Assembly: GCF_050003625.1 (NCBI RefSeq)
Contig: NC_134398.1
Span: forward strand, 91,301,913 to 91,365,912
Direction of reading: 5' to 3'
DNA: 64,000 nt
From: Haematobia irritans
Taxonomy: Eukaryota > Arthropoda > Insecta > Diptera > Muscidae
The position numbers were made by a program, and so were the translations under genes. Under the pieces are notes generated by a model. It did not search any database. It had not been told where the DNA came from and saw nothing but the letters and a program-made list of their open reading frames with translations. Each line of letters begins with the position of its first letter. The stretch's first letter is position 1. Of the stretch, positions 52,913 to 63,582 are shown piece by piece.

Positions 52913-52924
52913 AAGAAACACTGT

Positions 52925-53450
52925 ACTGTGTCCGCTCATGTCTGCTCATTTCAGATTCAGACAGAGACTTGTCCATTTCGGAATGCTTTGGCCGATCGAT
53001 TTTGTATACCTTCATTTGGATATATTGAAAGCCATAACATACACGGCCCTGGGCCTTGGCTAGATGTGACAAAAACTGAATTTTTAACATAAATACCACA
53101 TGCCGTCTTGGTCCACCCACTTCATCCAAACGGTCAACCTTCCATTGTTGGTATATCCGCATTGTTTCAGCCTATTTAAAATAGATCCAGAATCAGGAGG
53201 GTTTGCAGTTATCCATGCTTGTGCTCTAGTTCTAGCCGGTTTGTTTTTCTTCTCGACCAACTCTAGAGTAGGACATTCCCAAACTTCATCAATTAGTACC
53301 AAACCAGCTTTAAAACAATTAATAGATTAGATTAATACCAACCAGAATCTTGGTGTCGAGGATCTGGGCCGGGAAACTTTTCTAGCACCTGTGAGTAGAC
53401 ACCAGACAAAGCATTCTCAATTTCCCCCCACTTGTGCGTTGGGATCGTGT
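52925..53450 (-). pseudogene. LOA copy D, ORF1 piece
   Basis: On the minus strand, V-D-R-L-D-E-V-G-G-P-R-R-H and Q-F-L-S-H-L-A-K-A-Q match the DUF4780-like region of copy B. Upstream, up to 53450, it carries the segment shared with copy A (CTTGGTGTCGAGGATC) that copy B lacks. The 5' end beyond is lost. Confidence 0.8.
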
Positions 53451-53590
53451 TTAAAATATATGTAAATGTACTACTTTAATTGGCCAAAGTTGCCCACAGA
53501 CAACTTGAAAGGTGAAATTACAATAAAAATATGCTTGTATAACAATCGATGCAAACATCAAGAGAAGACGATAATATTTCTTAGTTTGAC

Positions 53591-53627
53591 GCAACGAAAA
53601 AAAAGTGGATCAAAAACAATCATACCC
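53591..53627. repeat. 26 bp minisatellite, first block
   Basis: Words of GATCAAAAAC and AATCATACCCAAAAA are the left edge of the array continued at 54931 and 58673. Confidence 0.6.
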
Positions 53628-54930
53628 AAAAACAAGTAAGGAAAGTCTAAAGTCGGGCGGGGCCGACTATATTATACCCTGCACCACTTTGTAGATCTAA
53701 ATTTTCGATACCATGTCACATCCGTCAAATGTGTTGGGGCTATATATAAAGGTTTGTCCCAAATACATACATTTAAATATCACTCGATCTGGACAGAATT
53801 TGATAGACTTCTACAAAATCTATAGACTCGAAATTTAAGTCGGCTAATGCACTATTAGTAAAAAAATATGAGAAACATATAAATCTGGAGCAATTTTAAG
53901 AAAACTTCGCAAAAGTTTATTTATGATTTATCGCTCGATATATATGCATTAGAAGTTTAGGAAAATTAGAGCCATTTTTACAACTTTTCGACTAAGCAGT
54001 GGCGATTTTACAAGGAAAATGTTGGTATTTTTACCATTTTTGTCGAAATTAGAAAAACATATATATGGGAGCTATATCTAAATCTGAACCGATTTCAACC
54101 AAATTTGGCACGCATAGCTACAATGCTAATTCTACTCCCTGTGTAAAATTTCAACTAAATCGGAGTTAAAAATTGGCCTCTACGGTCATATGAGTGTAAA
54201 TCGGGCGAAAGCTATATATGGGAGATATATCTAAATCTGAACACAATGCTAATTATACTCCCTGTGCAAAATTTCAACTAAATCGGAGCAAAAAATTGGC
54301 CTCTGTGGTCATTTGAGTGTAAATCGGGCGAAAGCTATATATGGGAGCTATATCTAAATCTGAACCGATTTCAACCAAATTTGACACGCATAGCTATAAT
54401 GCTAATTCTACTCCCTGTGCAAAATTTCAACTAAATCGGAGCAAAAAATTGGCCTCTGTGGGCAAATGAGTGTAAATCGGGCGAAAGCTATATATGGGAG
54501 CTATATCTAAATCTGAACCGATTTGGCTGATATTTTGCAAGTTTTTCGAGACTCATAAAATATTCGGATGTACGGAATTTGAGGAAGATCGGTTGATATA
54601 CACGCCAATTATGACCAGATCGGTGAAAAATATATATGGCAGCTATATCTAAATCTGAACCGATTTTTTCCAAAATCAATAGGGATCGTCTTTGAGCCGA
54701 AACAGGACCCTATACCAAATTTTAGGACAATCGGACTAAAACTGCGAGCTGTACTTTGCACACAAAAATACATCAACAGACAGACAGACGGACATCGCTA
54801 AATCGACTCAGAATTTAATTCTAAGACGATCGGTATACTAAACGGTGGGTCTCAGACTTTTCCTTCTTGGCGTTACATACAAATGCACAAACTTATTATA
54901 CCCTGTACCACAGTAGTGGTGAAGGGTATA
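53628..54930 (-). mobile_element. mini-me/DINE-1-like element, copy C
   Basis: Inverse orientation of copies A and B. It starts at AAAACAAGTAAGGAAAG with the hairpin GTCGGGCGGGGCCGAC and ends at GGTGAAGGGTATA. The (GTCT)n tract is short here (54777-54793). It sits inside the minisatellite. Confidence 0.85.
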
Positions 54931-55337
54931 AAAAACGCATCGAAACAAAATCATACCCAAAAAACGCATCGAGAAAAATCATACCCAAAAAAGGTTCAAA
55001 AAATCATAACCAAAAACACGGTTCAAAAAAAAAAAAAACGGATCAAAAAAACTCATCGGAAAAAATCATACCCCAAAAAACGCATCGAAAAAAAATCATA
55101 CCCAAAAATCGGTTCAAAAAAACATACCCAACAAAAAAAGGTTCAAAAAAATCATAACATACCCAAAAAGAACGGATCAAAAAAAGCATACCCAAAAAAA
55201 ACGGTTCAAAAAAACCATACCCAGAAAAACGCATACCCAAAAAACGCATCGAAAAAAATCATACCCAAAAAAGCGGATCAAAAAAAATCATACCCAAAAT
55301 ATCATACCCAAAAAACTCATCGAAAAAAATCATACCC
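54931..55337. repeat. 26 bp minisatellite, main block
   Basis: About 15 irregular units on the theme AAAAAATCATACCCAAAAAA plus CGCATCG or CGGTTCA. Lys-rich ORFs of 96 and 158 codons in two frames are artefacts of the repeat. Confidence 0.85.
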
Positions 55338-55684
55338 ACATAAGTATATACGGCCGTAAGTTCGGCCAGGCCGAATCTTATGTACCCTCCACCATGGATA
55401 GCGTAGAAACTTCTACGAAAGACTGCCATCCACAACCGAATTACTTGGGTTGTGGTATCTTAAAACTTCTTAACATCGTTTTCTAAATTGTGAGTTAGTC
55501 CATACGTGGTATATATTAGACAAAAAAGGTATGTATAGGTAAGTCTACAAATAATTACGAATCAATATGAACTTTTGCACGGTACGTAGAGAGCCAGAAT
55601 TGAAATATGGGCGCTATATACAATTATGAACTTGATATGGACAAATTTTTGTGTTATTGGGGATCGATTTATCTGAGGGCTATA

Positions 55685-56355
55685 AAGGGTGATGCGGTCA
55701 AAATTTGGTCAAGGGAAAACGCGTGAAAATCGGTGAAATCGTTTATTTAAAAAATCAAATTAAATTTCTTTTTCAAGTTCAATTAGTATAAAATTCAGGA
55801 AAAATATTCAGTTAGGCTTTCGCTTTTCCAAATCCGAATTGCCGGGCCTCACGCTTGACACCTGCCATCAGATTTTGTACAGCCACCTTGTCCACCTTCT
55901 TCGCCGCAGAAAGCCGCTCGTCCTTAGCAGTTTTTTTGGTTTTCTTTAGGTTCCGCTTGACAAAAGCCCACCTGCACGTTGTTGGCGGCGTACCACTCCA
56001 TGGCCTTTTTACCGTAATGGCAAGATGCCAAATCCGACCAAAACAGTACGGAACAACCGTGTTTCTTCAGGAAAGGCAGCAGACGTTTATTCAAACACTC
56101 TTTCACGTAAATTTCTTGGTTGACAGTCCCGGTAGCTATGAAAATGCTGCTTTTCAAGCCACAGGTACAGATGGCTTGCCAAACCAGATATTTCTTTGCG
56201 AACTTTGACAGTTTTATGTGCTTGAAAATATCTGCTACCTTTCCCCAACATTCAACACACACACCTTCAAAATGAGGGGTGTTCAGGTTTTTTAAATGCA
56301 AATTGAAAGAAATACGTCAAGTTTATATTGACCAAATTTTGACCGTATCACCCTT
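55685..56355 (-). mobile_element. DD37E deletion derivative, 671 bp
   Basis: Same ends as 34046-35331 (AAGGGTGATGCGGTCAAAA), with TA on both sides. The transposase frame at 55924-56301 keeps only the second catalytic aspartate region (F-W-S-D-L-A-S-C-H-Y-G). The N-terminus and the E motif are deleted. Confidence 0.9.
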
Positions 56356-56407
56356 TATATAACTATAGACCGATATGGACCTAGTTAGGCATGGTTGTTA
56401 ACGGCCA

Positions 56408-57548
56408 CACGCACAGAAAAACCATGTTTGGACATGATTGCCGCATACATTTCATGCTTATCCAGAGAATGTAATTGCCGCGAAAACCATCTATTTTGTC
56501 TTTGTAAAAATAGTTTTCGAACGGAGAAAAATATATGGTGGCAATAAGCATTTGAATGGTTCTCAAATACCGCAAACATGTTCTGTCATTTAAATGATAG
56601 AATTTGAGACCATTAAATGGTCGGGAAAATCATGTACCTGACCATTAATTTTTTTACCTTTTTACAGGGAAAAAAGTATTTTTATAGGTTAAGTATAGAC
56701 ATGTCTAGAACCATTACATGGCCATTAAGACCATTTACATTTTTTTGCGTGACCATTTATTTTTTTTTTACTTTTTTGCAGCGAAAAGAATTTTATAAAA
56801 ACATTGAGCAGGTACACACGATTTTCATTTTGCGCGTCAGTCGTGTATTGATTGTTTCTTGGAATGGACGGAGAATACGGATTTACTGTTTTGTGTTCAT
56901 TTATCTATTCAGAAGTGGCACGTGGTTTTATGTGAAGACAAAATTGAAAAAATGTACGTGTTCTTTGTTCTGCATTTTGCTATATGGTATCATTTATTTT
57001 TATTTGCAGTTACATGATGTCTGCGTTTGTACATTTGATGGGAACGATGTAAATATGGAATAATTACTTATTGTTGAAATTGAAATAAAATAGTGTTTAA
57101 AAATATATGATGTTTGCTTGAACGGCATTATAAATACAAATAAACAATGAATTAGTTTATAAATAAATAAAAACAAATAAATAAAGTTAATTTTGTGTTT
57201 TCTTTTCTCATGTGGCGTCCTTTTTTCGACGATGAAAAAAGTTTTTTTTTTTTCATAAAGATCAAAACATTTTAGGTTGTGACCATGTTCTTTTAACTAG
57301 AAGAAAAACATTTTGAATGAATACCATAACATTTTAAATGGTGACCATTGTCTTTTCATTCAAACAAAATTCTTTTTATCAATATAATAACATTTTAGAT
57401 GAGGACAATTATATTTTTCTTAGAACCATGTTCACTGAGCCAACATGGTTGCAGGTGAAAATGTTACATGGTCGCCTCAAAAATAGCTCCTATCATATTA
57501 TTTTGCTCTTCAAATATGATTGGGACATTCCTGTTTCTTCTCTGCGTG
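56408..57548. mobile_element. CAC/GTG TIR element, family F4
   Basis: Ends CACGCACAGAAAAACCATG and the inverse of CACGCAGAGAAGAAACAGG, with CA duplicated (56406-56407, 57549-57550). The surrounding tandem unit is otherwise continuous. A 148-codon ORF at 56617 is hydrophobic and low in complexity, without family similarity. Two TTTTTACAG/TTTTTTGCAG acceptor-like words precede short purine-rich stretches. Confidence 0.75.
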
Positions 57549-58440
57549 CATAAACTAGCACAATGTACCAAATTTCAACTGCCTCGGATGAATTTTGCTC
57601 CTCCAAAAGGCTCCAAAACCAAACCTCGGGATCGGTTTATATGGGGGCTATATATGATTATGGACTGATATGAACCATTTTTGGCATGGTTGTTAAATAT
57701 CATATACTACCACAACGTACCAAGTTTCAACCAGATCGGATGAATTTTGCTTCTCCAAAAAGCACCGGAGGTCAAATCTGGGGATCGGTTTATATGGGGG
57801 TTATATATAATAATGGACTGATATGAACCAATTCCTGCATGGTTGTTGGATACCATATACTAACATCACGTACCAAATTTCAACCGAATCGGATGAATTT
57901 TGCTCTTCCAAGGGGCTCCGGCTATATATAATTATGGGGGCTATATATAATTATGGACCGATTTCGACCAATATTTGCATGGGTGTTTGAGGCTATATAT
58001 TAACACCACGTACCAAATATCAACTGAATCAAATGAATTTTGGTCTTCCAAGAGGCTCCGGAGGTCAAATCTGGTGATCGGTTTATATGGGGGCTATATA
58101 TAATTATGCACCGATGTGGACCAATTTTTGCATGGTCATTAGAGACCATATACTAACACCATGTACCAAATTTCAGACGGATCGGATGAAATTTGCTTCT
58201 CTTAGAGGCTCCGCAAGCCAAATCGGAGGATCGGTTTATATGGGGGCTATATATAATTATTGACCGATGTGGACCAATTTTTGCATAGTTGTTAGAGACC
58301 ATATATTAACACCATGTACCAAATTTCAGCCGGATCGGATGAAATATTCTTCTCTTAGAGGCTCCGCAAGCCAAATCTGGGGATCGGTTTATATGGGGGC
58401 TATACGTAAAAGTGGACCGATATGGCCCATTTGCAATACC
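57549..58440. repeat. ~170 bp tandem units of the second mini-me-like family
   Basis: About five units share CATGGTTGTTAGA, CACGTACCAAATTTCA, CGGATGAATTTTGCT and GGATCGGTTTATATGGGGGC. They resemble, in layout and some words, the internal units of copies A-C. Confidence 0.8.
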
Positions 58441-58672
58441 ATCTGACCTACATCAATAACAACTACTTGTGCCAAGTTTGAAGTCGATAGCTTGTTTCGT
58501 TCGGAAGTTAGCGTGATTTCAACAGACGGACGGGCGGACATGCTCAGATCGACTCAGAATTTCACCACGACCCAGAATATATATACTTTATGGGGTCTTA
58601 GAGCAATATTTCAATGTGTTACTAACGGAATGACAAAGTAAATATACCCCCATCCTATGGTGGAGGGTATAA

Positions 58673-58752
58673 AAAAACGCATACCCAAAAAATGCATGTT
58701 CAAAAACTATCATCCCAAGAAAAAAACGGTTCAAAAAAATCATACCCAATCC
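58673..58752. repeat. 26 bp minisatellite, last block
   Basis: AAACGCATACCCAAAAAATG through AAAAAATCATACCCAAT closes the array begun at 53591. Confidence 0.7.
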
Positions 58753-58756
58753 ATTC

Positions 58757-58870
58757 CGAAATCGCGGGATTTTCGGGACGGGATTAATCCCGAATAGCAG
58801 AATTTTTTATTTTGAATGCCGTGATTTGTCTGGATCCCGAAAAAATAATCTAATTTTGTGTTTTTTATTT
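58757..58870. mobile_element. hAT-like fragment
   Basis: CGGGATTTTCGGGACGGGAT and TTTTTTATTTTGAATGCC, GGATCCCGAAAAAAT match the left part of the element at 8628. The other end was not found. Confidence 0.5.
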
Positions 58871-59556
58871 CGTATTTCTTTTGAAAAAATAAGGAAGAAT
58901 CAAAACAGTTTTTTCCATTTCAATCTCCATCTAAATATTTTTAGAACTACGAGTATACTAGTACTTTTTACAAATTAGATGTCTGCCAAGAAATTGATCG
59001 GTGCATTTTTCTTTTTGAAATATCCACGATATTAATAGTCCCCATAATCTCTTATACCCGATAAAATTCAGAAAATTTAAATTTATTGTGAAAACAGCAC
59101 AAAACGAATAATTATTATTAGGAATAATTCATGTTAGATTTATTAGAAATTTGTGGATAATTGCTATAGAAACTTTCATGTACTGTAGGCTCGTATTAAA
59201 GTTGGAATAGTTTTTATGGTTATGCCTGCAGAAAAACATTTTTTTTTTTTTTAAATAATGACTTGGGAAGAATATCCAAATTTCTTTGCTGCCACTGTGT
59301 GCTATATTTATACCTATTCTTTGTTAGATTAGGGTTAAATCTTTTTTGTGTGTTTTCCGATGAAATTTGATAATTGTTGTTACTTAATTATATTTTCATC
59401 ACAGAATGTGAATGTGCTATTTTAAATAAATTTCGGCATACCTAAAGTCGATTAAGAAAATAAAGAAAAAGCTCCTCCTTAGACCAAAGTTCTCTGTACA
59501 CAAATGTTGATACAATCTTTATTCAAACACTTCAATTACGAAAACAGTAGGGAATT
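58871..59556. other. AT-rich DNA, no gene recognised
   Basis: Nothing identifiable; a T-run lies near 59240. Confidence 0.35.
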
Positions 59557-59651
59557 TATACTGCCGTGCTAAGCAAGAAAGTCACAAGCGCCAAAAATCG
59601 AAAATTGAGATAAGGCCAGATTCGGAACCGTGTATGAAATTCTGATTTTTG

Positions 59652-59940
59652 TGTTAAAGTGGGTATTAAGTTCGAGTTTAAGGTGAGTATTATTAAAATG
59701 GATTATTAAAGAAAAGTAATCGTGAAAAAATTACGTTTTTATCGGCTAAACTCGAACTTAATACCCACCCTTAGCAGCTAAAAACGTAATTTTTTCACGA
59801 TTACTTTTCTTTAATAATCCATTTTAAGGAATACAAACTTTGTGAAGATTTGCTTTGGGCTTTTCCCCATCAAGTTATAAAAAAATTTGCAACAAATATG
59901 TATAATTTCATGCATTTTTCTTACTGATTTAGTAAAATCT
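59652..59940. mobile_element. MITE-G, rearranged copy
   Basis: Two partial inverted ends (GGGTATTAAGTTCGAG and AACTCGAACTTAATACCC) in close succession are followed by the MITE-G body. It ends abruptly at CTGATTTAGT. Confidence 0.65.
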
Positions 59941-59943
59941 TGA

Positions 59944-60102
59944 ATTTTAAAAACTGCAGCTAAAACGATTCCTCGTGGTATACTTAATAAAAGAAAACAA
60001 GACCTTATAAAAAAGCTCAAAGATATTTTGCCCAACAACAGAGTGGCATTTTGGAATTCTCTTCCTGAAACTGAAATTGCGCCGACCGAAGAAAGTGATT
60101 GA
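59944..60102 (+). pseudogene. C-terminal ORF fragment inside the TIR element
   Basis: 52 codons to TGA. It reads basic then amphipathic: I-P-R-G-I-L-N-K-R-K-Q, L-K-D-I-L-P-N-N-R-V-A-F-W-N-S-L-P, then an acidic end E-E-S-D. It is preceded by AAAACTGCAG, a possible acceptor, and followed by AATAAA (about 60215). This looks like a true protein C-terminus; the R-x-x-F-W-x-x-L-P pattern recalls small DNA-binding proteins, but I do not recognise the family. Confidence 0.5.
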
Positions 60103-61673
60103 ACCTTTAAATTTACCAATAAATTCAATTTACGTTTAATGTATGAATTAGATATGTTTGTTTTTTCTCTATTTGGATTTTGTCTTGTTTTTGAATATGT
60201 TTTTATTGATATGAAATAAATATTTTATTTATTTATTTTTTTTATTTAATTTTTTATTTTTAATTTCTTATATACGAAACACAAAAAAAATTTGTATGGG
60301 AGGTACAGTAGGTCGTGGACCTAGGGACCTAAAATTTTTGCAAAGTGTACACATGGGTGTTAAAAGTCAATGTGCAAAATTTCAGATCGCTAGAATGACG
60401 ACAAGTGGGCCATTTTTGACTTTTAGTTGGCTGTGAAGTTAATATAAAGTATTTAAGAAAGTCATGTCCATTTACTCTACTTTATCATAAAAATGTCCCA
60501 TATTTGCTACGATAATAAAATTGCATAAGGAAATATGTTTTTAATAAGTTTTTGAAATTTTCAAAAAACATTTAATTTAAAGGCGCGAAAAAAAACTAAA
60601 AAGCTTAATATCTCAAAACTACTAAAATGGAGATAAGACCTTTTTGCTTAGCACGGCAGTATAGGCCTGTGACTATATTTTGTACTGTCGAAGCATTGAG
60701 ACGATTTTATTGCAGTTAATCTATATATAAATCCAAACCATAAATGTTAGGTTAGGTTAAAGTGGCAGCCCGATTAAATTTCAGGCTCACTTAGACTATT
60801 CAGTCCATTGTGATACCACATTTAACTAAAAGTACCTATTGCATATGGGCACTTCTAGTCTTAACCACTGAACCTTCTCTATTAGTTACGTTTGTTGAAC
60901 CAACCAGATTGCTCCAAAAATATTAACAAACTGCTTACGTTAACGTTTTCCAGGTCCGCCAGTAATCTAAAGCTATATGCTCCTAAAATTCGCTTACGCC
61001 TTACACAAAAAGCAGGACACTCGCACAAGAGGTGTTTAATTGATTCCTTTTCCTCCACATCATGACAGCTTATACAATAGTCATTATACTTCGCACCTAT
61101 AGTTTTTGTAATGCAGAAAGTAATACGAAAACTAATAAATTCAATCAATCAATCAGTCAGATAGTGAGCTTTCGATAAAGCTGACTAGTTCATGCAAAGC
61201 GGTCTAAGTAGACCTGCCATTCGAGTATACATGCTGTCATTTCGAGAGCAAACTTGAATCGACGCTAGTTCTAAGATAAATGTCTATCATCCTCTCCAGA
61301 GTCTTAAGTAGGAATGAGGATAAGCTGATGGGTCGGAAATCCTTCGCACTCGAGTAAGATGCTTTTCCTGCTTTAGGTATGAAAACGACTTTTGACCGGA
61401 GTAATTCCATCAGGTCCGGGGGATTTGAATGACCCAAAGCTATTTAACGCCCATTTTATTCTAGATTCCGATACATGGTTCAACCGTCTGATTTCCGGGA
61501 GTTAGTGGATGCTAGTACCTGCCGTAGTCTGGAAGCCTCGGACGTATTCTCAATACTACTGCAGTAAACATTCCAGTTCTCGCTTGTATCCTTCTTGTAA
61601 GCGTCCCAATCCTCCGGAGCTCTGGTGGACTTTGCTTTGTTAAAGAGCTTCCTGCACGATTTCCTTATATTAC

Positions 61674-62084
61674 TTAATTCCGTAGACCACCATGGTAGTC
61701 AATTTTCAACCTTGGCTTCCCTTTAGGGCATGCAGCTTTCAGTGAGATGTTGAAGGCCTTAGTAATCCGCTCCACTGCGTGTTGGATATCTTGCACAGTG
61801 CTTATACTTGTCTCTGGTATTTCCGGTATCATCATATTGAACGATTCCCTATACCTATTCCAATCAGCTTTCCTAACATTTGGCGGAAATAGGGTCTTTG
61901 AAGTACGAACCGTCAATTTGAAACTGATGTAAACTGAGAAGCTATGTTCCCTCAAAACTTGCCACTCAGATATCTTATCATTCAGTTCCGGAAAGGCCAA
62001 TGTGACGTCCAAAACCTCTTGCCTGTTTTTGGTGACGAAGGTTGGTGCATCACTCTTATTGCAAACTACCAGGTTACTACGCAA
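61674..62084 (-). pseudogene. LOA copy C endonuclease C-terminal fragment
   Basis: 136 codons with T-F-V-T-K-N-R-Q-E-V-L-D-V-T-L and H-S-F-S-V-Y-I. The SDHR residues of the SDH motif are deleted. Confidence 0.8.
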
Positions 62085-62397
62085 CTACGGTCTTAACGGC
62101 ACATGGAGGCATCTCCCTATCATGTCCCATGTAGACCGAAGATACCCAGTATTTGCATTTGAATATCTCTAGACTGGCTACGACAGTGTCTGCATTGCTT
62201 AATGAAGGAAGCAGAAACAGGTTTAGTTCGTTCTTAGCAATTATACATTCTCGATTTTTATCTTTACCGGTATTATGCAAAAGTTTGAAATCCGGAGTGC
62301 TTAATTCACATATCTTATTCTTATATATGTATGGTTCTTGAATAAGAACTATATATATATGTCTCCTTTCATCAGGAGAACTTTTAAGGCAGCACAA
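62077..62397 (-). pseudogene. LOA copy C endonuclease N-terminal fragment
   Basis: 106 codons with L-I-Q-E-P-Y-I-Y-K-N (here the catalytic glutamate is kept, unlike copy B), then W-V-S-S-V-Y-M-G-H-D-R. It joins the next piece through a deletion at 62084. Confidence 0.8.
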
Positions 62398-62426
62398 GCG
62401 GCTTTACAATGGTGAAGATTTATCTG

Positions 62427-62528
62427 GAGGAACCAAATTTTCATGGGAGCTATTTATCTGGAGGAACCAAATTTTCATAGGAGCTATTTATCTGGAGGAA
62501 CCAAATTTTCATGGGAGCTATACTAAAT
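62427..62528. repeat. Three tandem 34 bp units at a LOA junction
   Basis: TTTATCTGGAGGAACCAAAT plus TTTCATGGGAGCTA occurs three times with one substitution. The first half is LOA sequence, the second half is mini-me-like; the junction itself has been triplicated. Confidence 0.85.
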
Positions 62529-62840
62529 CTGATCCGATTTAAATTTCGCATATTCTAGCTAAAATGTAAATTTTAAGTATCTCTGCTGAATTTCACGCAA
62601 ATAGGAGTAAAACTTTGCCGTCTGTTGTTACAGGATTCCAAATCGTGCGAAAGATATATAAAATATCGATATTTTTCACTTGTATAAATAATATAATTAT
62701 ATGTTTTTATTACATGTATGAGACCATTTAATGAAATAAATAAAAATTAATTTCGAGTACTTATAGAGATTCAAACTGCAGTTCTTTCATTTTAAGCGTG
62801 ATAAATTTGAAATTGGATGTGGGTACCAATTTTTTCGTAA
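62529..62840. mobile_element. mini-me-like fragment and AT-rich DNA
   Basis: CTAAATCTGATCCGATTT, then CTGAATTTCACGCAAATAGG, resemble the internal units of copies A-C, read inversely. The rest is unassigned. Confidence 0.5.
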
Positions 62841-63096
62841 TTCGGTTGTATGAACTCCGAGAGTTGATGGACACAACCGAATGATGAAGGTACTTACAGC
62901 AGAATTTATTGGTTGGCACAACCAACTCTATATGTCATGTAAGTCTTCCTTGCCATCGTTCGATTGGCATGAGCGAATTATTTGGGAGGCACAACTGCCA
63001 AGTGATAGTAGCTGCAACTGCCAAAATGAGGTTGGCAACAAATTCGGTCGTCCCAACCAATCTGTACTCTCTGTGTATACCACTAATTCATTTCTA

Positions 63097-63221
63097 CACG
63101 CAAAAAATAATTCTTTCTCCCCAAACGAAATTCTAGACAAACAAAGATCGTTTCTCATTTGCTTTTCGCTGTAAGGAAGTTTACTTGGACGAAAAGTATA
63201 TACTTTTTGTGATAAACGTGT
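63097..63221. mobile_element. Family F2 end fragment
   Basis: CACGCAAAAAATAATTCTTT next to TA, then CCCCAAACGAAATTCTAGAC and AAGTATATACTTTTTGTGAT match the end of F2 copies. Only about 120 bp are present. Confidence 0.7.
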
Positions 63222-63582
63222 AACGGTTCGAAATATATTTCGCCCGTACATACTATCTCCCACTTCCACATGATATTAAAAAAATACGTATTTTTCGTAC
63301 CACTACTTATAATCGTTTTACACCTCTACATATACTTGCTGTGAACCACTGTGCCTACCACTATAGCCCATTATCACTCAATGCCGATTATGTTTTCACT
63401 GCCGAGTTATGCCAGTTACATGGTAACATGATCGCTATGGAGTTAATTCTCATTCACTTCATTGTGACCCCCCCTTATATGGGCAGCCTTTTTAGTGGGT
63501 AGGCAGAATTCCAACAGACGGACAAGTCAATTGGCATAGATCCGTCTAATCAAAAGGAGTTCACCCCCTTACGCATTCGCTT
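63222..63582. other. No gene recognised
   Basis: Somewhat less AT-rich than its surroundings. No coding similarity; leads into the minisatellite. Confidence 0.35.

Larger units (their letters stand above)
55338..58672. mobile_element. Second mini-me-like family, carrying two nested transposons
   Basis: The left end has ACATAAGTATATACGGCCG and a hairpin TTCGGCCAGGCCGAA, then TACCCTCCACCATGG. The right end is ATGGTGGAGGGTATAAA. That plan is the same as in copies A-C (hairpin near one end, ACCCT/AGGGTATA pair), with a different sequence. Tandem units of about 170 bp fill 57549-58440. A DD37E derivative (55685-56355) and F4 (56408-57548) are inserted. Fragments of this family also lie at 16128. 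Confidence 0.7.
59559..60661. mobile_element. TIR element with an ORF tail, 1.1 kb
   Basis: Ends TACTGCCGTGCTAAGCAAGA and the inverse of TACTGCCGTGCTAAGCAAAA, with TA on both sides (59557-59558, 60662-60663). A MITE-G fragment occupies about 59652-59940. The segment 59944-60102 encodes a protein tail. The superfamily is not clear. Confidence 0.75.
60746..62435 (-). mobile_element. LOA-type LINE, copy C, heavily deleted
   Basis: The 3' tail (GTTAGGTTAGGTTAA) and UTR at 60746-60880, the zinc motif (60882-61115), then patches of RT linker (61160-61480), endonuclease/linker (61500-62084) and endonuclease (62077-62397) lie in order with deletions at about 61120, 61395, 61475 and 62084. No YADD core remains. 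Confidence 0.85.

Noticed and set aside
54931..55337. CRISPR-like array
   Set aside because: The units are irregular, without unique spacers of constant length, in a eukaryotic genome.
54867..55359. Lys-rich proteins of 96 and 158 codons
   Set aside because: Produced by the A-rich minisatellite, with equal open frames in more than one register and no conserved domain.
56617..57063. A 148-codon hydrophobic protein in F4
   Set aside because: Composition is AT-driven, no family similarity is seen, and it lies within a non-autonomous element.
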